Positions 53,415-63,815 of a stretch of DNA of 64,000 bases are shown piece by piece (position 1 is the stretch's first letter; each line of letters begins with the position of its first letter). The translations under genes were made by a program, and so were the position numbers. Under the pieces are notes generated by a model, which saw only the letters and a program-made list of their open reading frames with translations, did not search any database and had not been told where the DNA came from. Source of the DNA: Adhaeribacter radiodurans (lineage in GTDB: Bacteria > Bacteroidota > Bacteroidia > Cytophagales > Hymenobacteraceae); assembly GCF_014075995.1 (NCBI RefSeq), contig NZ_CP055153.1:4216001-4280000 (forward strand), given 5' to 3'.

Positions 53415-56400
53415 ATGTATAACCCTGTAGCAACTTACCGCCTACAATTTCATAAAGAATTTACTTTCGAGGATTTTGCAACTATTATTCCGTACCTGCA
53501 AAAACTGGGAGTAAGCACTATTTACGCTTCGCCAATTTTAGAAGCCACTCCCGGAAGTACCCACGGGTACGACGGCGTTAACCCCCACCGGGTTAATCCT
53601 GAAATCGGGAACGAAGATCAACTGAAAGATTTAAGTAAAAAATTAAAAGAACAAGGCATTGGCTGGTTGCAGGATATTGTACCCAACCACATGGCTTTTC
53701 ACCCGCATAACACTTGGTTGATGGATGTACTGGAAAAAGGTCCCCAGTCGGCCTACGCCAAGTTTTTTGACGTAACGCAAACCAGCGACACTATGAAAGG
53801 TCGGATAATGGTGCCTTTTTTAGGTTCCCCGCTGGAAGATGTTATAAAAAACAAAGAATTAAAAGTTGCCTACCACGAAGAGCAGCAACGCCTGGTTTTA
53901 CAATACTACGATAGCGCTTACCCGTTGGGCTTCCATTCCTACGAAACTATTCTGGGATTGGGAGAGCCTTCGCAAGCCATTCAGCAAATATTGGCTACCC
54001 TGGAGCAATTGCATCAAACCGAAGAAGCAACTTCTTATACCGCTGCATTTACCGATTTTCAGCAACAGTTGGCTGGTTTAATGAAAAATGAAGCAGTACG
54101 TTCTTCCGTAGAAAAATCGTTGGCGGAAATAAATAACAGCCCGGAAAAGCTTACCCAAATTACCGATGAGCAGGCTTATCGTTTGTGCCATTGGCAGGAA
54201 ACCGACCAACAAATTAACTACCGGCGCTTTTTTACCGTTAACGGCCTTATTTGTTTAAATATTCAGGACTCCGAAGTTTTTGATACTTATCATCAGTACA
54301 TTCAGGCATTGCGCGAAGAAGGCATTTTCCAGGGCTTACGCATCGACCACATCGACGGCTTATACGATCCTACCGGCTATTTAGAACAACTCCGGAAATC
54401 TACCGGGGAAGAAACCTACCTGATTGTTGAAAAAATACTCGAGCCCGGCGAAGACATTCCGGAGAATTGGCCTATTCAGGGAAATACCGGTTACGACTTT
54501 CTATCGTTGGTAAATAACCTGTTTACTCAAAAAAGCAGCGAACAAGCTTTTACCCATTTTTACCACCAATTAGTAGGCGAAGGCGCCGAAGTGCAGGAAC
54601 AAATTCACGAAAAGAAAGCCTATATCCTGAAAGAACACTTGGGCGGCGAACTGGAGAATTTATACCAGCTTTTCCTGGATTTAAACTTACTGGAAGAAAA
54701 TCAGCTTCATTCGCTGGAGCCAAACGTTTTAAAAGAGACCATTGGTGAGTTCCTGGTACAATGCCCCATTTACCGGTTCTACGGCAATCAGTTTCCGTTA
54801 ACCGAGACTGAAACCGCAGAAGTAACAGAAGTTTTGGACCGCATCCGGAATAGTAAACCTGATTTGGCTGCGGCAGCCGATATGTTGGATGAAATATTTC
54901 TGAAAAAACCTTTAGAAGCCGACGGAGAATATAACCTGCGGGTGCAAAAGTTCTACCAGCGCTGGATGCAGTTTAGCGGCCCATTAATGGCCAAAGGCGT
55001 GGAAGATACGCTTATGTACACCTACAACCGTTTTGCGGGCCACAACGAAGTTGGCGACTCGCCGGAGGCTTTTGGTCATTCGCCGGCAGAATTCCACGAC
55101 CGCATGTTAGATCGCCAGAAAAAATGGCCTTTAAGTATTAACGCTACTTCTACCCACGATACCAAACGGGGCGAAGATGTACGGGCGCGCTTAAACGTGC
55201 TCACCGATTTGCCGGAAGAATGGCTGGAAAAAGTACAGGAATGGCAGCAACTCACCGCCGAATCAAAAAAAGTAAATAAACCCGATAGTAACGACGAATA
55301 TTTTATCTATCAGACCTTAGTAGGAGCTTATCCGTTTCCCGGCGAAGACGAAGCTGGTTTTGGCTCCCGTTTAGAAGAATATTTACAGAAAGCCTTACGC
55401 GAAGCCAAAATAAACTCCAACTGGACCACCCCGAACGAAGAATACGAACAAGCGGCCAAGACTTTCGCGACTAATTTGTTAGATAAAAGTACGCCGTTCT
55501 GGCAAAGCTTCGAACCCTTTTATAAGAAAGTAGTTGATTTAGGAATTGTTAATTCTTTAGCCCAGGTAGTATTAAAATTCACTTGTCCTGGTGTACCAGA
55601 TACTTACCAAGGCACCGAATTATGGGATTTAAGCCTGGTAGACCCGGATAACCGTAGGGCGGTAAATTACGAACAGCGCCAAAGCTACCTCGAAGAATTA
55701 GATGCCTATGATTTAAATAAGCAGGAAGCCCTTTGGGCCGATTTATGGCAAAACCGAAACGATGCCCGCATAAAACTCTGGCTTACCCGTAATTTATTAC
55801 TCGAACGCCGGAATAATGCCGATCTTTTTGCGAAGGGTAAGTATATACTGTTAGAAGTAGAGGGCACCTATAAAGATAATGTTTTTGCCTTTGCCCGCAA
55901 GCACTTGCGTACCTGGTACGTGGTGGCTGTGCCGCTGCATGTTGGAGTACTTTGTCAGGAACAAGGAGTTGAAGTTTCTGATATTGATTGGAAAGACACG
56001 AAAATAGTTTTACCAAAAGACGCCCCGGCCGATTGGCAGAACATGTTCCTCCGGACATCGGGTAAATATGCGCACGAGCTTTCTGCTAAAGATTTATTTA
56101 GTGTACTACCGGTGGCTTTGTTAAAGCTGCAGGCCGTAAACGAAAGAGGCGCCGGTATTTTAATGCATATTACCTCCTTACCTTCGCCGTTTGGCATTGG
56201 CGATTTAGGTCCGGAAGCACGGAACTTTGCCAAATTTTTACACCGCAGCAATCAAAAATACTGGCAATTGCTACCGCTTAACCCCATCGAGCAAGGGCAG
56301 GGCTACTCGCCTTATTCATCTATTTCCAGCCGGGCCGGCAATCCTCTGCTTATTAGTCCTGAGTTGCTGGTAAAGGATGGTTTATTGCCCAATGTGGATC

Positions 56401-57638
56401 TGCAACCATACTATTTACCGCAAACTGGTTCGGTGGATTTCCAGGAAGCCCAACGGGTAAAAGACGAAATTTTAGAACTAGCCTGGCAAAATTTTAAAGC
56501 CGGCGACTTTATTACGGTGCAGCAGCAGTTTCTGGATTATTGCCTCACCGAAGCGGCCTGGCTCGACGATTTTGCCTTATACATGGTACTCAAAAGCCAA
56601 AATGGTGGTTCGGCCTGGTTCCAGTGGCCCGAAGAATTTAAACAACGCGAATTACAAGCCTTAGCCGACTTAACCGAACAAAATCAGGAAACACTGGATA
56701 AAATAAAATGGGTGCAGTTTATGTTTGCAAAACAATGGAAACGCCTGCGTACCTATTGCAATAACCGGGGTATCCAGCTTTTCGGCGACATGCCGTTTTA
56801 CATTTCCTACGACTCGGTGGATGTGTGGAGTAATCCTGAGATTTTTGCTATTGACGAAGAAGGTAATATGACGGGAGTAGCCGGAGTGCCACCCGATGCT
56901 TTCAGCGATGATGGCCAGTTGTGGGGCATGCCTGTGTTTAAATGGGATGCATTGAAAGAACGCGACTACGATTGGTGGGTAGGTCGTTTGCGGAAGAACA
57001 TAGAGTTGTACGATATTGTGCGTTTAGACCACTTTAGGGCTTTCGCCGATTACTGGGAAGTTCCTGCTGGCGATACTACGGCCCGTAACGGGGAATGGAA
57101 AACCGGCCCCGGCGCTGATTTCTATACCTTCATGGAAAAAGAACTGGGCAGTCTGCCATTTGTTGCCGAAGATTTAGGCGAGATAAACGACTTAGTATTA
57201 AAACTACGCGACGATTTTAACTTGCCGGGCATGAAAATTCTGCAGTTCGCTTTCGGCGACGAAATGCCGCAGAACGATTACATTCCGCATAACTACGCCC
57301 GCAACTTTATTGCCTACACCGGCACCCACGACAACAATACCGTTTTAGGTTGGTACCGCCAGGAAGGTCATAAATACCACGATCAGATAGAACACTACGT
57401 AGGCCGCGACTTAACTGAAGAAGATATGTATTGGGTTATGAGCCGCCTGGCTTATGCGTCGGTAGCAAAAACCGCCATATTACCTATGCAAGATGTGCTC
57501 GGCATTGATGAACAAGGCCGCATGAACACGCCCGGCCAGGGAGAAGGCAATTGGGGCTGGCGCCTCTTACCCGACCAGGTAACTCCCGAAGCCGAAAGTT
57601 TACTAAAAGAATGGACCTGGTTGTATAACCGGGGATAA
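53415..57638 (+). CDS. Fused malto-oligosyltrehalose synthase / 4-alpha-glucanotransferase (TreY-MalQ)
   Basis: 1407 residues, far longer than either family alone. Residues 1 to about 905 are a complete TreY: ATYRLQFHKEFTFEDF, IVPNHMAFHPHNTW (about 88), GLRIDHIDGLYDPTGY (nucleophile Asp, about 309-312) and ATSTHDTKRGEDVRARL (about 577). Residues about 908-1407 are a complete MalQ (GH77): GILMHITSLPSPFGIGDLG, RLDHFRAFADYW (nucleophile Asp, about 1203), FVAEDLGEIND (about 1250) and YTGTHDNNTVLGWY (about 1302). The joint follows the TreY C-terminal domain directly with little linker. TreY makes the trehalose linkage at the reducing end; MalQ would disproportionate short leftover maltodextrins back into substrates. 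Both active sites look intact. Ends at a bidirectional terminator. Confidence 0.93.
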   Translation: MYNPVATYRLQFHKEFTFEDFATIIPYLQKLGVSTIYASPILEATPGSTHGYDGVNPHRVNPEIGNEDQLKDLSKKLKEQGIGWLQDIVPNHMAFHPHNTWLMDVLEKGPQSAYAKFFDVTQTSDTMKGRIMVPFLGSPLEDVIKNKELKVAYHEEQQRLVLQYYDSAYPLGFHSYETILGLGEPSQAIQQILATLEQLHQTEEATSYTAAFTDFQQQLAGLMKNEAVRSSVEKSLAEINNSPEKLTQITDEQAYRLCHWQETDQQINYRRFFTVNGLICLNIQDSEVFDTYHQYIQALREEGIFQGLRIDHIDGLYDPTGYLEQLRKSTGEETYLIVEKILEPGEDIPENWPIQGNTGYDFLSLVNNLFTQKSSEQAFTHFYHQLVGEGAEVQEQIHEKKAYILKEHLGGELENLYQLFLDLNLLEENQLHSLEPNVLKETIGEFLVQCPIYRFYGNQFPLTETETAEVTEVLDRIRNSKPDLAAAADMLDEIFLKKPLEADGEYNLRVQKFYQRWMQFSGPLMAKGVEDTLMYTYNRFAGHNEVGDSPEAFGHSPAEFHDRMLDRQKKWPLSINATSTHDTKRGEDVRARLNVLTDLPEEWLEKVQEWQQLTAESKKVNKPDSNDEYFIYQTLVGAYPFPGEDEAGFGSRLEEYLQKALREAKINSNWTTPNEEYEQAAKTFATNLLDKSTPFWQSFEPFYKKVVDLGIVNSLAQVVLKFTCPGVPDTYQGTELWDLSLVDPDNRRAVNYEQRQSYLEELDAYDLNKQEALWADLWQNRNDARIKLWLTRNLLLERRNNADLFAKGKYILLEVEGTYKDNVFAFARKHLRTWYVVAVPLHVGVLCQEQGVEVSDIDWKDTKIVLPKDAPADWQNMFLRTSGKYAHELSAKDLFSVLPVALLKLQAVNERGAGILMHITSLPSPFGIGDLGPEARNFAKFLHRSNQKYWQLLPLNPIEQGQGYSPYSSISSRAGNPLLISPELLVKDGLLPNVDLQPYYLPQTGSVDFQEAQRVKDEILELAWQNFKAGDFITVQQQFLDYCLTEAAWLDDFALYMVLKSQNGGSAWFQWPEEFKQRELQALADLTEQNQETLDKIKWVQFMFAKQWKRLRTYCNNRGIQLFGDMPFYISYDSVDVWSNPEIFAIDEEGNMTGVAGVPPDAFSDDGQLWGMPVFKWDALKERDYDWWVGRLRKNIELYDIVRLDHFRAFADYWEVPAGDTTARNGEWKTGPGADFYTFMEKELGSLPFVAEDLGEINDLVLKLRDDFNLPGMKILQFAFGDEMPQNDYIPHNYARNFIAYTGTHDNNTVLGWYRQEGHKYHDQIEHYVGRDLTEEDMYWVMSRLAYASVAKTAILPMQDVLGIDEQGRMNTPGQGEGNWGWRLLPDQVTPEAESLLKEWTWLYNRG

Positions 57639-57656
57639 AATAATTTATGATTATAA

Positions 57657-57703
57657 AGCAAAGCTTCCTGGCTGGTACTTTCAACCGGCTAAGAAGCTTT
57701 GCT
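57657..57703. terminator. Nested hairpin terminator between treY-malQ and the 1490-residue protein gene
   Basis: An outer perfect 11-bp stem (AGCAAAGCTTC / GAAGCTTTGCT) encloses an inner short stem (GCTGGT / ACCGGC with one wobble). It lies 18 nt after one stop and 19 nt after the convergent one, so it may serve both genes; T-runs are short. Confidence 0.7.
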
Positions 57704-57721
57704 CATTTAATGCTACCGCAA

Positions 57722-60700
57722 TTACTCACTTTTACTCTCTTTATTCGCCAGAAATGAGGGAATTAGTAAACTAAAGCGGGGTAATATACTCAGGAAGGTA
57801 GAAACTGCCGTAAGTACAGCAATAATATTTGCCCAACTGGTTTTCTGGGTAAAAAAGAAAAATAATATAGCGCCAATCAATACTAAAAGAAGCGGTGTTT
57901 TGTATACCGCCCAACTACTACCCTGCGTTGAATTCTTCTCAAGGCGCAAAGCATCCTCCGGATTCACGGCTACCAGTATAAAGTTTTTAAAGCTCTCGTT
58001 CATAATTTTTAATAACCCATCTTTATCAACTATTAATAATCCTTTGCCTAGTAACGACGATAATACCTGTACATTCTTCGAATTTACTAAACCATCCTGG
58101 GCCATATCAAACAAAAAATATTGCTCTTCGGCCGTACAGGAATGCCATAAACTCCAGTAATAAAACTGAGCTAAATTTTGCAATCTTGAAACAACGTCGG
58201 CTCTTTGCAGAGTAATGGTTGAGTAATTTTCGTGCACGAAATTTTGCATTACTTTTATATAATGCTTCTCTAAGTATTCCGCGGCGGCGCATTCCTTTTC
58301 TATCAACCCTAACAAATCAGCTTTAGAATTTACTAAATATTCCGGGGCAATTTTATAATTCCACAACAATTTATGCTCAGCCGGAAGGAATGATACAGGG
58401 TGTTGCAGCGGTTGGTACATTTTGGTGTACGTATTCAGGAGCACCAGCAATTGTTGCAGCAAATGCGTGTACTCCGTATCAACCAAAACACGGCCGCTTT
58501 CCAGTTGTTTCTCTTTTAAGCTATCCTCCCAAACGGATGGATGCAGCGTAGATTGCAGAATTATTTTAGCATCCGGAAATGTAAGCAATGCCCGTAATAT
58601 ATAAATTTTAAGCTCCAGCGAAGTTTTAGAAAACAATTCGTAATCAAAGTTCTGAATTAACAGAAATACAACCGGAGGCCGCTTCTTGAACTTTAAGGAA
58701 TAGTAAATTCTCTCTTTCTTTAACAGAGAAGTAAGTACTTTTAGAGTAGTGTTAAACTTATTTTTAGCTGTAATTAGGTCATCGGCATTGCCGCTTGTAT
58801 CCAGATTAAATTCTTTAAACAGGCAATTATAACCTTTATTTTCTTCAGAAATTATCTCTTTTATGTCCGGCGAATGCGGCAAGGAAATCAGGAAAATTTT
58901 GTTTTTATCAGTTACCTGCAACAAACTTAAATCCCAGTGCTTTGTTTGCGCATTGGCGACCAAATCTATATTAAACAACCGCTTAATTACAAAAGAAATT
59001 AACGTATAAAACAAAACCAGTAAAACGCTTATATCTATCCAAAAAATCCAACCCGATTTACTAAATAAGGAAGGAACCTTGTACTTAGGCATATAAGAAG
59101 AAAGCCAGATATGGTTCTCCTGATTCTGATAACTGAACTGCAAATAATGGCGATTGATTGGTTCCCAACGGTCAGTATAGCTGGTTTTCAGAAAATAGCC
59201 ATTGGCTAACACATTCTGAAAAATAGGTTGCAAAACAGGAATAAAATTATTTAATAAATCCGTTTCTCCGTTTAACTGTGGCCATGCGAGCCCTACTATA
59301 TTACTTACTTGTACTTTTTGATTAGGCGGTTGTGGAGGTTCAGGCGTTAAAGCAATAATTGGCGTAAACTTGTTTGATTTAGTAAAAATATAAGCGATCG
59401 GATAGTAAATGCGTTTAGATACAACCGAATTAGTAGAATAAGTAGTTTGGTTAAAAAAACGAGTATAAGGATAACCCATTTTGGTTAGAATTTTAACAGA
59501 ATCGGGCACTACCGATTTACGCAAAGAATCTAGCACAGTAGCTTTATTTCCCCGCAATGAGTAAAATACCTTCATGTATTCGGGGCAATAAGGTTTTGTT
59601 TGTTTTCGAAAAACTACTGCCGGAGGAATATAGCCTAAAATCTCGGTAATGGCTGTATATCCGTAATTGTAATTTTTTACGTTTTCTAAATCTTGCGCTA
59701 AGTAGGCTTGATTGTATCTTACCGCTAACTCGGCCTCGTAATTGTAGGCTACCCGAAACAGCATAAAAGCAGGTAACCCACTTATTAGGATAGACCAAAA
59801 AACCAGCATGGCCACATAAATGCGGCAGTACTTTTGAGCTTCCGGTAAAATATATTTAATTACTTTTAACTGACAACAGGAATGAAGTAGTTTGTTTATT
59901 TTGGGATTTTGATCAATAGTTAAAAAAAGTAAAATTACCAGAATCTGAAATAGTCCTGCCAGAAGGAATACACTAAAACTAACCAGCAGTCCAATAACAT
60001 TAAAGCCAACTAAAATGAGCCACGACTTACGTAAGGTTACCCGGAAAGAAGTGCAGTTTAAAGTACTGTAAATAAAAACAAAAGTATAAAGAGCGGCATA
60101 AACATGAATAAAGTAAACGCTTATCTGATAACGGATATTCGCAATTAACAATATCAGGGAAATTATAAAAACCAGCGCAACTGTTATTTTAAAATAATAG
60201 AAACTAATATCTCGTTTGGGCCATAACCATTTAAACGAAATATCAAATAAACCTTCGTTCAGATAAATAATAAAGGCCGTTAAAATAGCAATAGAAACCA
60301 GGTACAGCGAAAGAAACATGGCCGTGAGTACCACCAAATTCAAGTTAAAAGCGCGGTGGTACGCATCATTCACAAATGTTACCAGAAAAAAAGGCAGATC
60401 CTTAATAGGCGACACAAATAACTGCTGCTGGTTGCCTTGGTAATTACTCGCAAAATGAACGGGAATCTGCCCGTAAAGTGCCGCTTTTAAGTAAGGATTA
60501 TTGCCGGTTTCTTCCAGCAGATTTTCATTTAAATTAAGATTCTGATTTTGGTGGAATAATACTTTCCCGGATTTATCTATCAGGCAAAAGCCATAACCCG
60601 GCGGCAATAAAGTTTTATATAGCGAGGATAACTTGGTAGCGAGCGCTACTACCCGGATTTGATTTTCTGTATCGGTAGTGAGATTACTTTTTGTGCTCAG

Positions 60701-62194
60701 GACGGCGTATTTCTCTCCATCGGTGGTAGAGGTAATAGATTCTAAAACAAATTTAGGCGTTTCCGTACCTAAAGCCCAACCCCCATTTGCCTGAATTACT
60801 CTAAAATAAGGGCGGTAACCCACATAAGCGCGGGTATTATTTTGATTTAGGGGTGCCCAGGAATTAGTCATCATCCCATTTCTGTCAGACCAGAACACGC
60901 GGTAAAATGCCGGAAAATAATTTTCTGATGTTTTTTTTATTCGGTTATTCTGGTCAACGGATAACCAAAATGGGTTAGGTTTAAACCTGGAATCTTTAGC
61001 AGAGGCAGCCTCTTCAAAAACCTTAATTTGCGCTAAAAGGAATTTTATCTCTTTCTTAAGATTGTGTTGTAATTCTTTCGAAAATTGTTCTAACCGTTCT
61101 TTTTCGGTAAACCGGTCTACTCCATAATAAGAATAGCAATCAAAAATCAACAATACAACAAGAGCCACTCCGAGCACCAGCGAGAGGAAAGACAGGAGAA
61201 CATCTTGCCGGTACAAACGCTCTTGTTTGTTCATGAGGGCCAATTTCAGAAATGGGAAACCCATAAAAACCAGCACTACCATTAAAGCTGCCAGGCTTAC
61301 GATGTGAATAGGAATAGCCCGGCTTTCTGCTTCGTACTTTTCGGCTGGCATGGCGCCATACAAAATCCATTTTTCGTCAAAACCTACCCGTTGCGTAAGA
61401 GTAAATAACTTATAAGGCACCCCGGCAATACTGGCCTGCGCCGGACCATTTTCCGTGGATTTATTAGCTAAAACCCCCAGAGTATCTAATGGTATTAAAT
61501 CAGCACTGTGCCCGGAATTATAAACAAGGGTATAAGGAGGAACCATCCGTTTTTTTTCATCTTCTTTGGTTCCGGATTGCCTTAATACAATCAGGTAATC
61601 AAATGCATCTCCGCGCATCAGCGAGTTCAGCAAAGAATCTACCGGTACTTTAATATAATATTCATTATTCCTGATCTTCCCGCTTAACTTTCCTTTTCTT
61701 GAAATTTCATCCTCTAATAAGCGAAAGGCCCGCCCGCTTATTTTGGTTTTAAAATGCAAATAGAGCTGGCCATTTTCTTCCTGGTAATCGATTTTTTTGG
61801 TTGTATTTGGTTCTTCGGCTTTTTGCCCGGAGTCTTTAAAGTGAAACCGCAAACCAAATTTTCCGGTTAAAGAATCCCTTCGGTCGGCTGTTCTTAGAGC
61901 AGTCAATAGTGTTTCATTACTAAGGCTATCTGCTTCTTCAAACAGGTTCATATCAGATACTGTTTTTAAAATAGCATTTGATACAAAACTACTGCCCACG
62001 TATAAATTGTAGTTTCTGACCGAAGTACTCATATTTTCGCCTATTCGCTGAAGTACCCGGTAGCTGCGGGCATTTATGCGCTTTTCATTTTCCGGTACAT
62101 AGCCAAATACATAAATTAAAGTAAAGGCAATTATACCCAAGCTGGTAAGCAGTAATACCGTAAAGTGGCGCGTTTGTCGGCTAATAGCGGGCAT
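57722..62194 (-). CDS. Very large multi-pass membrane protein with Cache-like sensor regions and a degenerate P-loop-like cytosolic domain
   Basis: 1490 residues. Hydrophobic segments: 13-32, 297-318, 333-352, 618-645, 667-687, 692-711, 724-760, 792-814, 1049-1071, 1434-1450 and 1456-1478. Three large exposed regions lie between them: 33-295; 365-612, which looks like a Cache sensor (FWSDRNGMMTNSW, GYRPYFRVI, GYGFCLIDKSGKVLFHQNQN); and 815-1045. Region 1080-1430 should be cytosolic. Strand FLISLPHSPDIKEII (1101-1115) sits where an NTPase P-loop would be but lacks GxxxxGKS. VVFLLIQNFDYELF (1175-1188) resembles Walker B, and AKIILQSTLHPSVW (1209-1222) a sensor-1 strand. A winged-helix-like end follows (about 1340-1405). 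No kinase, cyclase or methyl-accepting domain is visible. Function unknown; a signalling scaffold is likely. Confidence 0.75.
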   Translation of the reverse strand: MPAISRQTRHFTVLLLTSLGIIAFTLIYVFGYVPENEKRINARSYRVLQRIGENMSTSVRNYNLYVGSSFVSNAILKTVSDMNLFEEADSLSNETLLTALRTADRRDSLTGKFGLRFHFKDSGQKAEEPNTTKKIDYQEENGQLYLHFKTKISGRAFRLLEDEISRKGKLSGKIRNNEYYIKVPVDSLLNSLMRGDAFDYLIVLRQSGTKEDEKKRMVPPYTLVYNSGHSADLIPLDTLGVLANKSTENGPAQASIAGVPYKLFTLTQRVGFDEKWILYGAMPAEKYEAESRAIPIHIVSLAALMVVLVFMGFPFLKLALMNKQERLYRQDVLLSFLSLVLGVALVVLLIFDCYSYYGVDRFTEKERLEQFSKELQHNLKKEIKFLLAQIKVFEEAASAKDSRFKPNPFWLSVDQNNRIKKTSENYFPAFYRVFWSDRNGMMTNSWAPLNQNNTRAYVGYRPYFRVIQANGGWALGTETPKFVLESITSTTDGEKYAVLSTKSNLTTDTENQIRVVALATKLSSLYKTLLPPGYGFCLIDKSGKVLFHQNQNLNLNENLLEETGNNPYLKAALYGQIPVHFASNYQGNQQQLFVSPIKDLPFFLVTFVNDAYHRAFNLNLVVLTAMFLSLYLVSIAILTAFIIYLNEGLFDISFKWLWPKRDISFYYFKITVALVFIISLILLIANIRYQISVYFIHVYAALYTFVFIYSTLNCTSFRVTLRKSWLILVGFNVIGLLVSFSVFLLAGLFQILVILLFLTIDQNPKINKLLHSCCQLKVIKYILPEAQKYCRIYVAMLVFWSILISGLPAFMLFRVAYNYEAELAVRYNQAYLAQDLENVKNYNYGYTAITEILGYIPPAVVFRKQTKPYCPEYMKVFYSLRGNKATVLDSLRKSVVPDSVKILTKMGYPYTRFFNQTTYSTNSVVSKRIYYPIAYIFTKSNKFTPIIALTPEPPQPPNQKVQVSNIVGLAWPQLNGETDLLNNFIPVLQPIFQNVLANGYFLKTSYTDRWEPINRHYLQFSYQNQENHIWLSSYMPKYKVPSLFSKSGWIFWIDISVLLVLFYTLISFVIKRLFNIDLVANAQTKHWDLSLLQVTDKNKIFLISLPHSPDIKEIISEENKGYNCLFKEFNLDTSGNADDLITAKNKFNTTLKVLTSLLKKERIYYSLKFKKRPPVVFLLIQNFDYELFSKTSLELKIYILRALLTFPDAKIILQSTLHPSVWEDSLKEKQLESGRVLVDTEYTHLLQQLLVLLNTYTKMYQPLQHPVSFLPAEHKLLWNYKIAPEYLVNSKADLLGLIEKECAAAEYLEKHYIKVMQNFVHENYSTITLQRADVVSRLQNLAQFYYWSLWHSCTAEEQYFLFDMAQDGLVNSKNVQVLSSLLGKGLLIVDKDGLLKIMNESFKNFILVAVNPEDALRLEKNSTQGSSWAVYKTPLLLVLIGAILFFFFTQKTSWANIIAVLTAVSTFLSILPRFSLLIPSFLANKESKSE

Positions 62195-62780
62195 AACTAA
62201 ACTTTTATATTATTGTAAATATTGATCGTGCATGCCGCTTAAATTTTATTTAGTAAATATTTACCAGTAAAAACAGGTAATACAGGGTGCGAAAGGAAGA
62301 ATATAAAGTGGCTTTGCCTGGCTCCTACCAGCAGACATTTAGTAATGTATTAAATTTAACTTTGAATAGTAAACGCTAACAGTTTAATTAATAATTGATT
62401 GGCAAATAGCTATTTACGTGATCAATAACTGATTCTAAAATACACTGCTCATAGAGCATTCGCAATACTCATTTTTCAGTATTTTTTATACGATTTACCT
62501 TATTTTATAAGCAAAATGGATAGTCTGGAGCTTGCTCCAGTCAAAATAGAGGATAAATAAGACAGATATGTTGCACGCTCTACTAAAAGCCAGCTTGAAG
62601 AGGAAATTAAATGGAAAGGAAATAAGTAGGCCCGTTCTAGAAAAAACAGAAAGAAATAAGAGAAAATTGTTTAATGGCTTTTTTATTAAGGGATAAACCA
62701 ATAGCTTTCTTATCAAAACACATTGGTAAAAACTGCCATCTAACTTAAGAGTTAATAATTACGCCTACTAGCCTTAAAAC
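62195..62780. other. AT-rich divergent intergenic region
   Basis: 586 nt separating the 1490-residue protein gene and the SMP-30 gene. A 73-codon minus frame at 62495-62716 is Phe/Leu-rich in a purely AT-rich context and is not called. No clear promoter pair was found. Confidence 0.4.
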
Positions 62781-63782
62781 ATGAAACATAGCCTTAAAAC
62801 AAGCGTTAGCATCCTATTTACTTCCCTTACTATCAGTTCTTTTATTTTTGCTTCTCCTGATAAACTAATAAAACCTTTTCCCACGAAATTAAGCTTTAAA
62901 ATTAGCAGCGTGAGCAATGCCGTACACCCACTACCTGATTTAATTTCGAATCAAACAGGTGACCTTTTTGAGGAGGGTGCGCAGCCAGAACTAATTGCTA
63001 AACAATTTAAATTTACCGAAGGACCAGCAGCAGATAAGCAAGGCAACGTGTATTTTACCGACCAACCCAACGATAAAATCTGGAAATACTCTACCGATGG
63101 TAAACTGTCGGTGTTTATGGAAAAAACGGGGCGCTCCAACGGTTTGTACTTTGATAAACAAGGCAACTTACTTTCCTGCGCCGACGAAAATAACCAATTA
63201 TGGTCGATTAGTCCCAAAGGTAAGGTAACAGTACTGATAAAAGATTTTAAAGGCCAGAAACTAAACGGCCCGAACGATTTGTGGGCGCATCCGAAAAGCG
63301 GTGCTATTTACTTTACCGATCCTTTTTACCCCCGCGATTACTGGGCCCGCAAAACGCCCGAAATAACCGGCCAAAAAGTTTACTACCTGCCAAAAGGAAA
63401 ATCAGAGCCCATTATAGCCGATGAAAACCTGGAGCAACCCAATGGTATTATTGGCTCCGGTGATGGTAAAACTTTATACGTAGCCGACATAAAAGCGAAT
63501 AAAACTTATAAATACGAGATTGCCGCCGACGGTAAATTAACCAACCGGCAATTATTTGTAGAGCAAGGCTCCGACGGCATGACGATAGATAGCCAGGGCA
63601 ATGTCTACCTCACGGGCAAAGGAGTAACTGTATACTCTCCTGCCGGCGAAAAAATAACTAATATTCCCGTACCTGCCGGCTGGACGGCCAATGTTACTTT
63701 TGGCGGTAAAGACCGCAAAATGTTATTTATCACGGCTTCTGAAGGAGTGTATAAATTACCCATGCTGGTAAAGGGCGTGTAG
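62781..63782 (+). CDS. SMP-30/gluconolactonase family protein, exported
   Basis: 333 residues with an N-terminal signal (VSILFTSLTISSFIFASP). The SMP-30 propeller shows FKFTEGPAADKQGNVYFT (metal-ligand Glu, about 75), KLNGPNDLWAHPKSGAIYFT, QPNGIIGSGDGKTLYVAD and SDGMTIDSQGNVYLTG. It probably hydrolyses sugar lactones at the cell envelope. It differs from the lipoprotein at 23629-24702 by having a cleavable signal rather than a lipobox. A hairpin follows at 63816-63877. Confidence 0.9.
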   Translation: MKHSLKTSVSILFTSLTISSFIFASPDKLIKPFPTKLSFKISSVSNAVHPLPDLISNQTGDLFEEGAQPELIAKQFKFTEGPAADKQGNVYFTDQPNDKIWKYSTDGKLSVFMEKTGRSNGLYFDKQGNLLSCADENNQLWSISPKGKVTVLIKDFKGQKLNGPNDLWAHPKSGAIYFTDPFYPRDYWARKTPEITGQKVYYLPKGKSEPIIADENLEQPNGIIGSGDGKTLYVADIKANKTYKYEIAADGKLTNRQLFVEQGSDGMTIDSQGNVYLTGKGVTVYSPAGEKITNIPVPAGWTANVTFGGKDRKMLFITASEGVYKLPMLVKGV

Positions 63783-63815
63783 TAGTATTTTTTAGGGGCA
63801 AAAGAATTACAAACC

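Noticed and set aside
62495-62716. 73-codon minus-strand ORF in the divergent spacer
   Set aside because: Phe/Leu-rich composition follows from local AT richness; no start signals.
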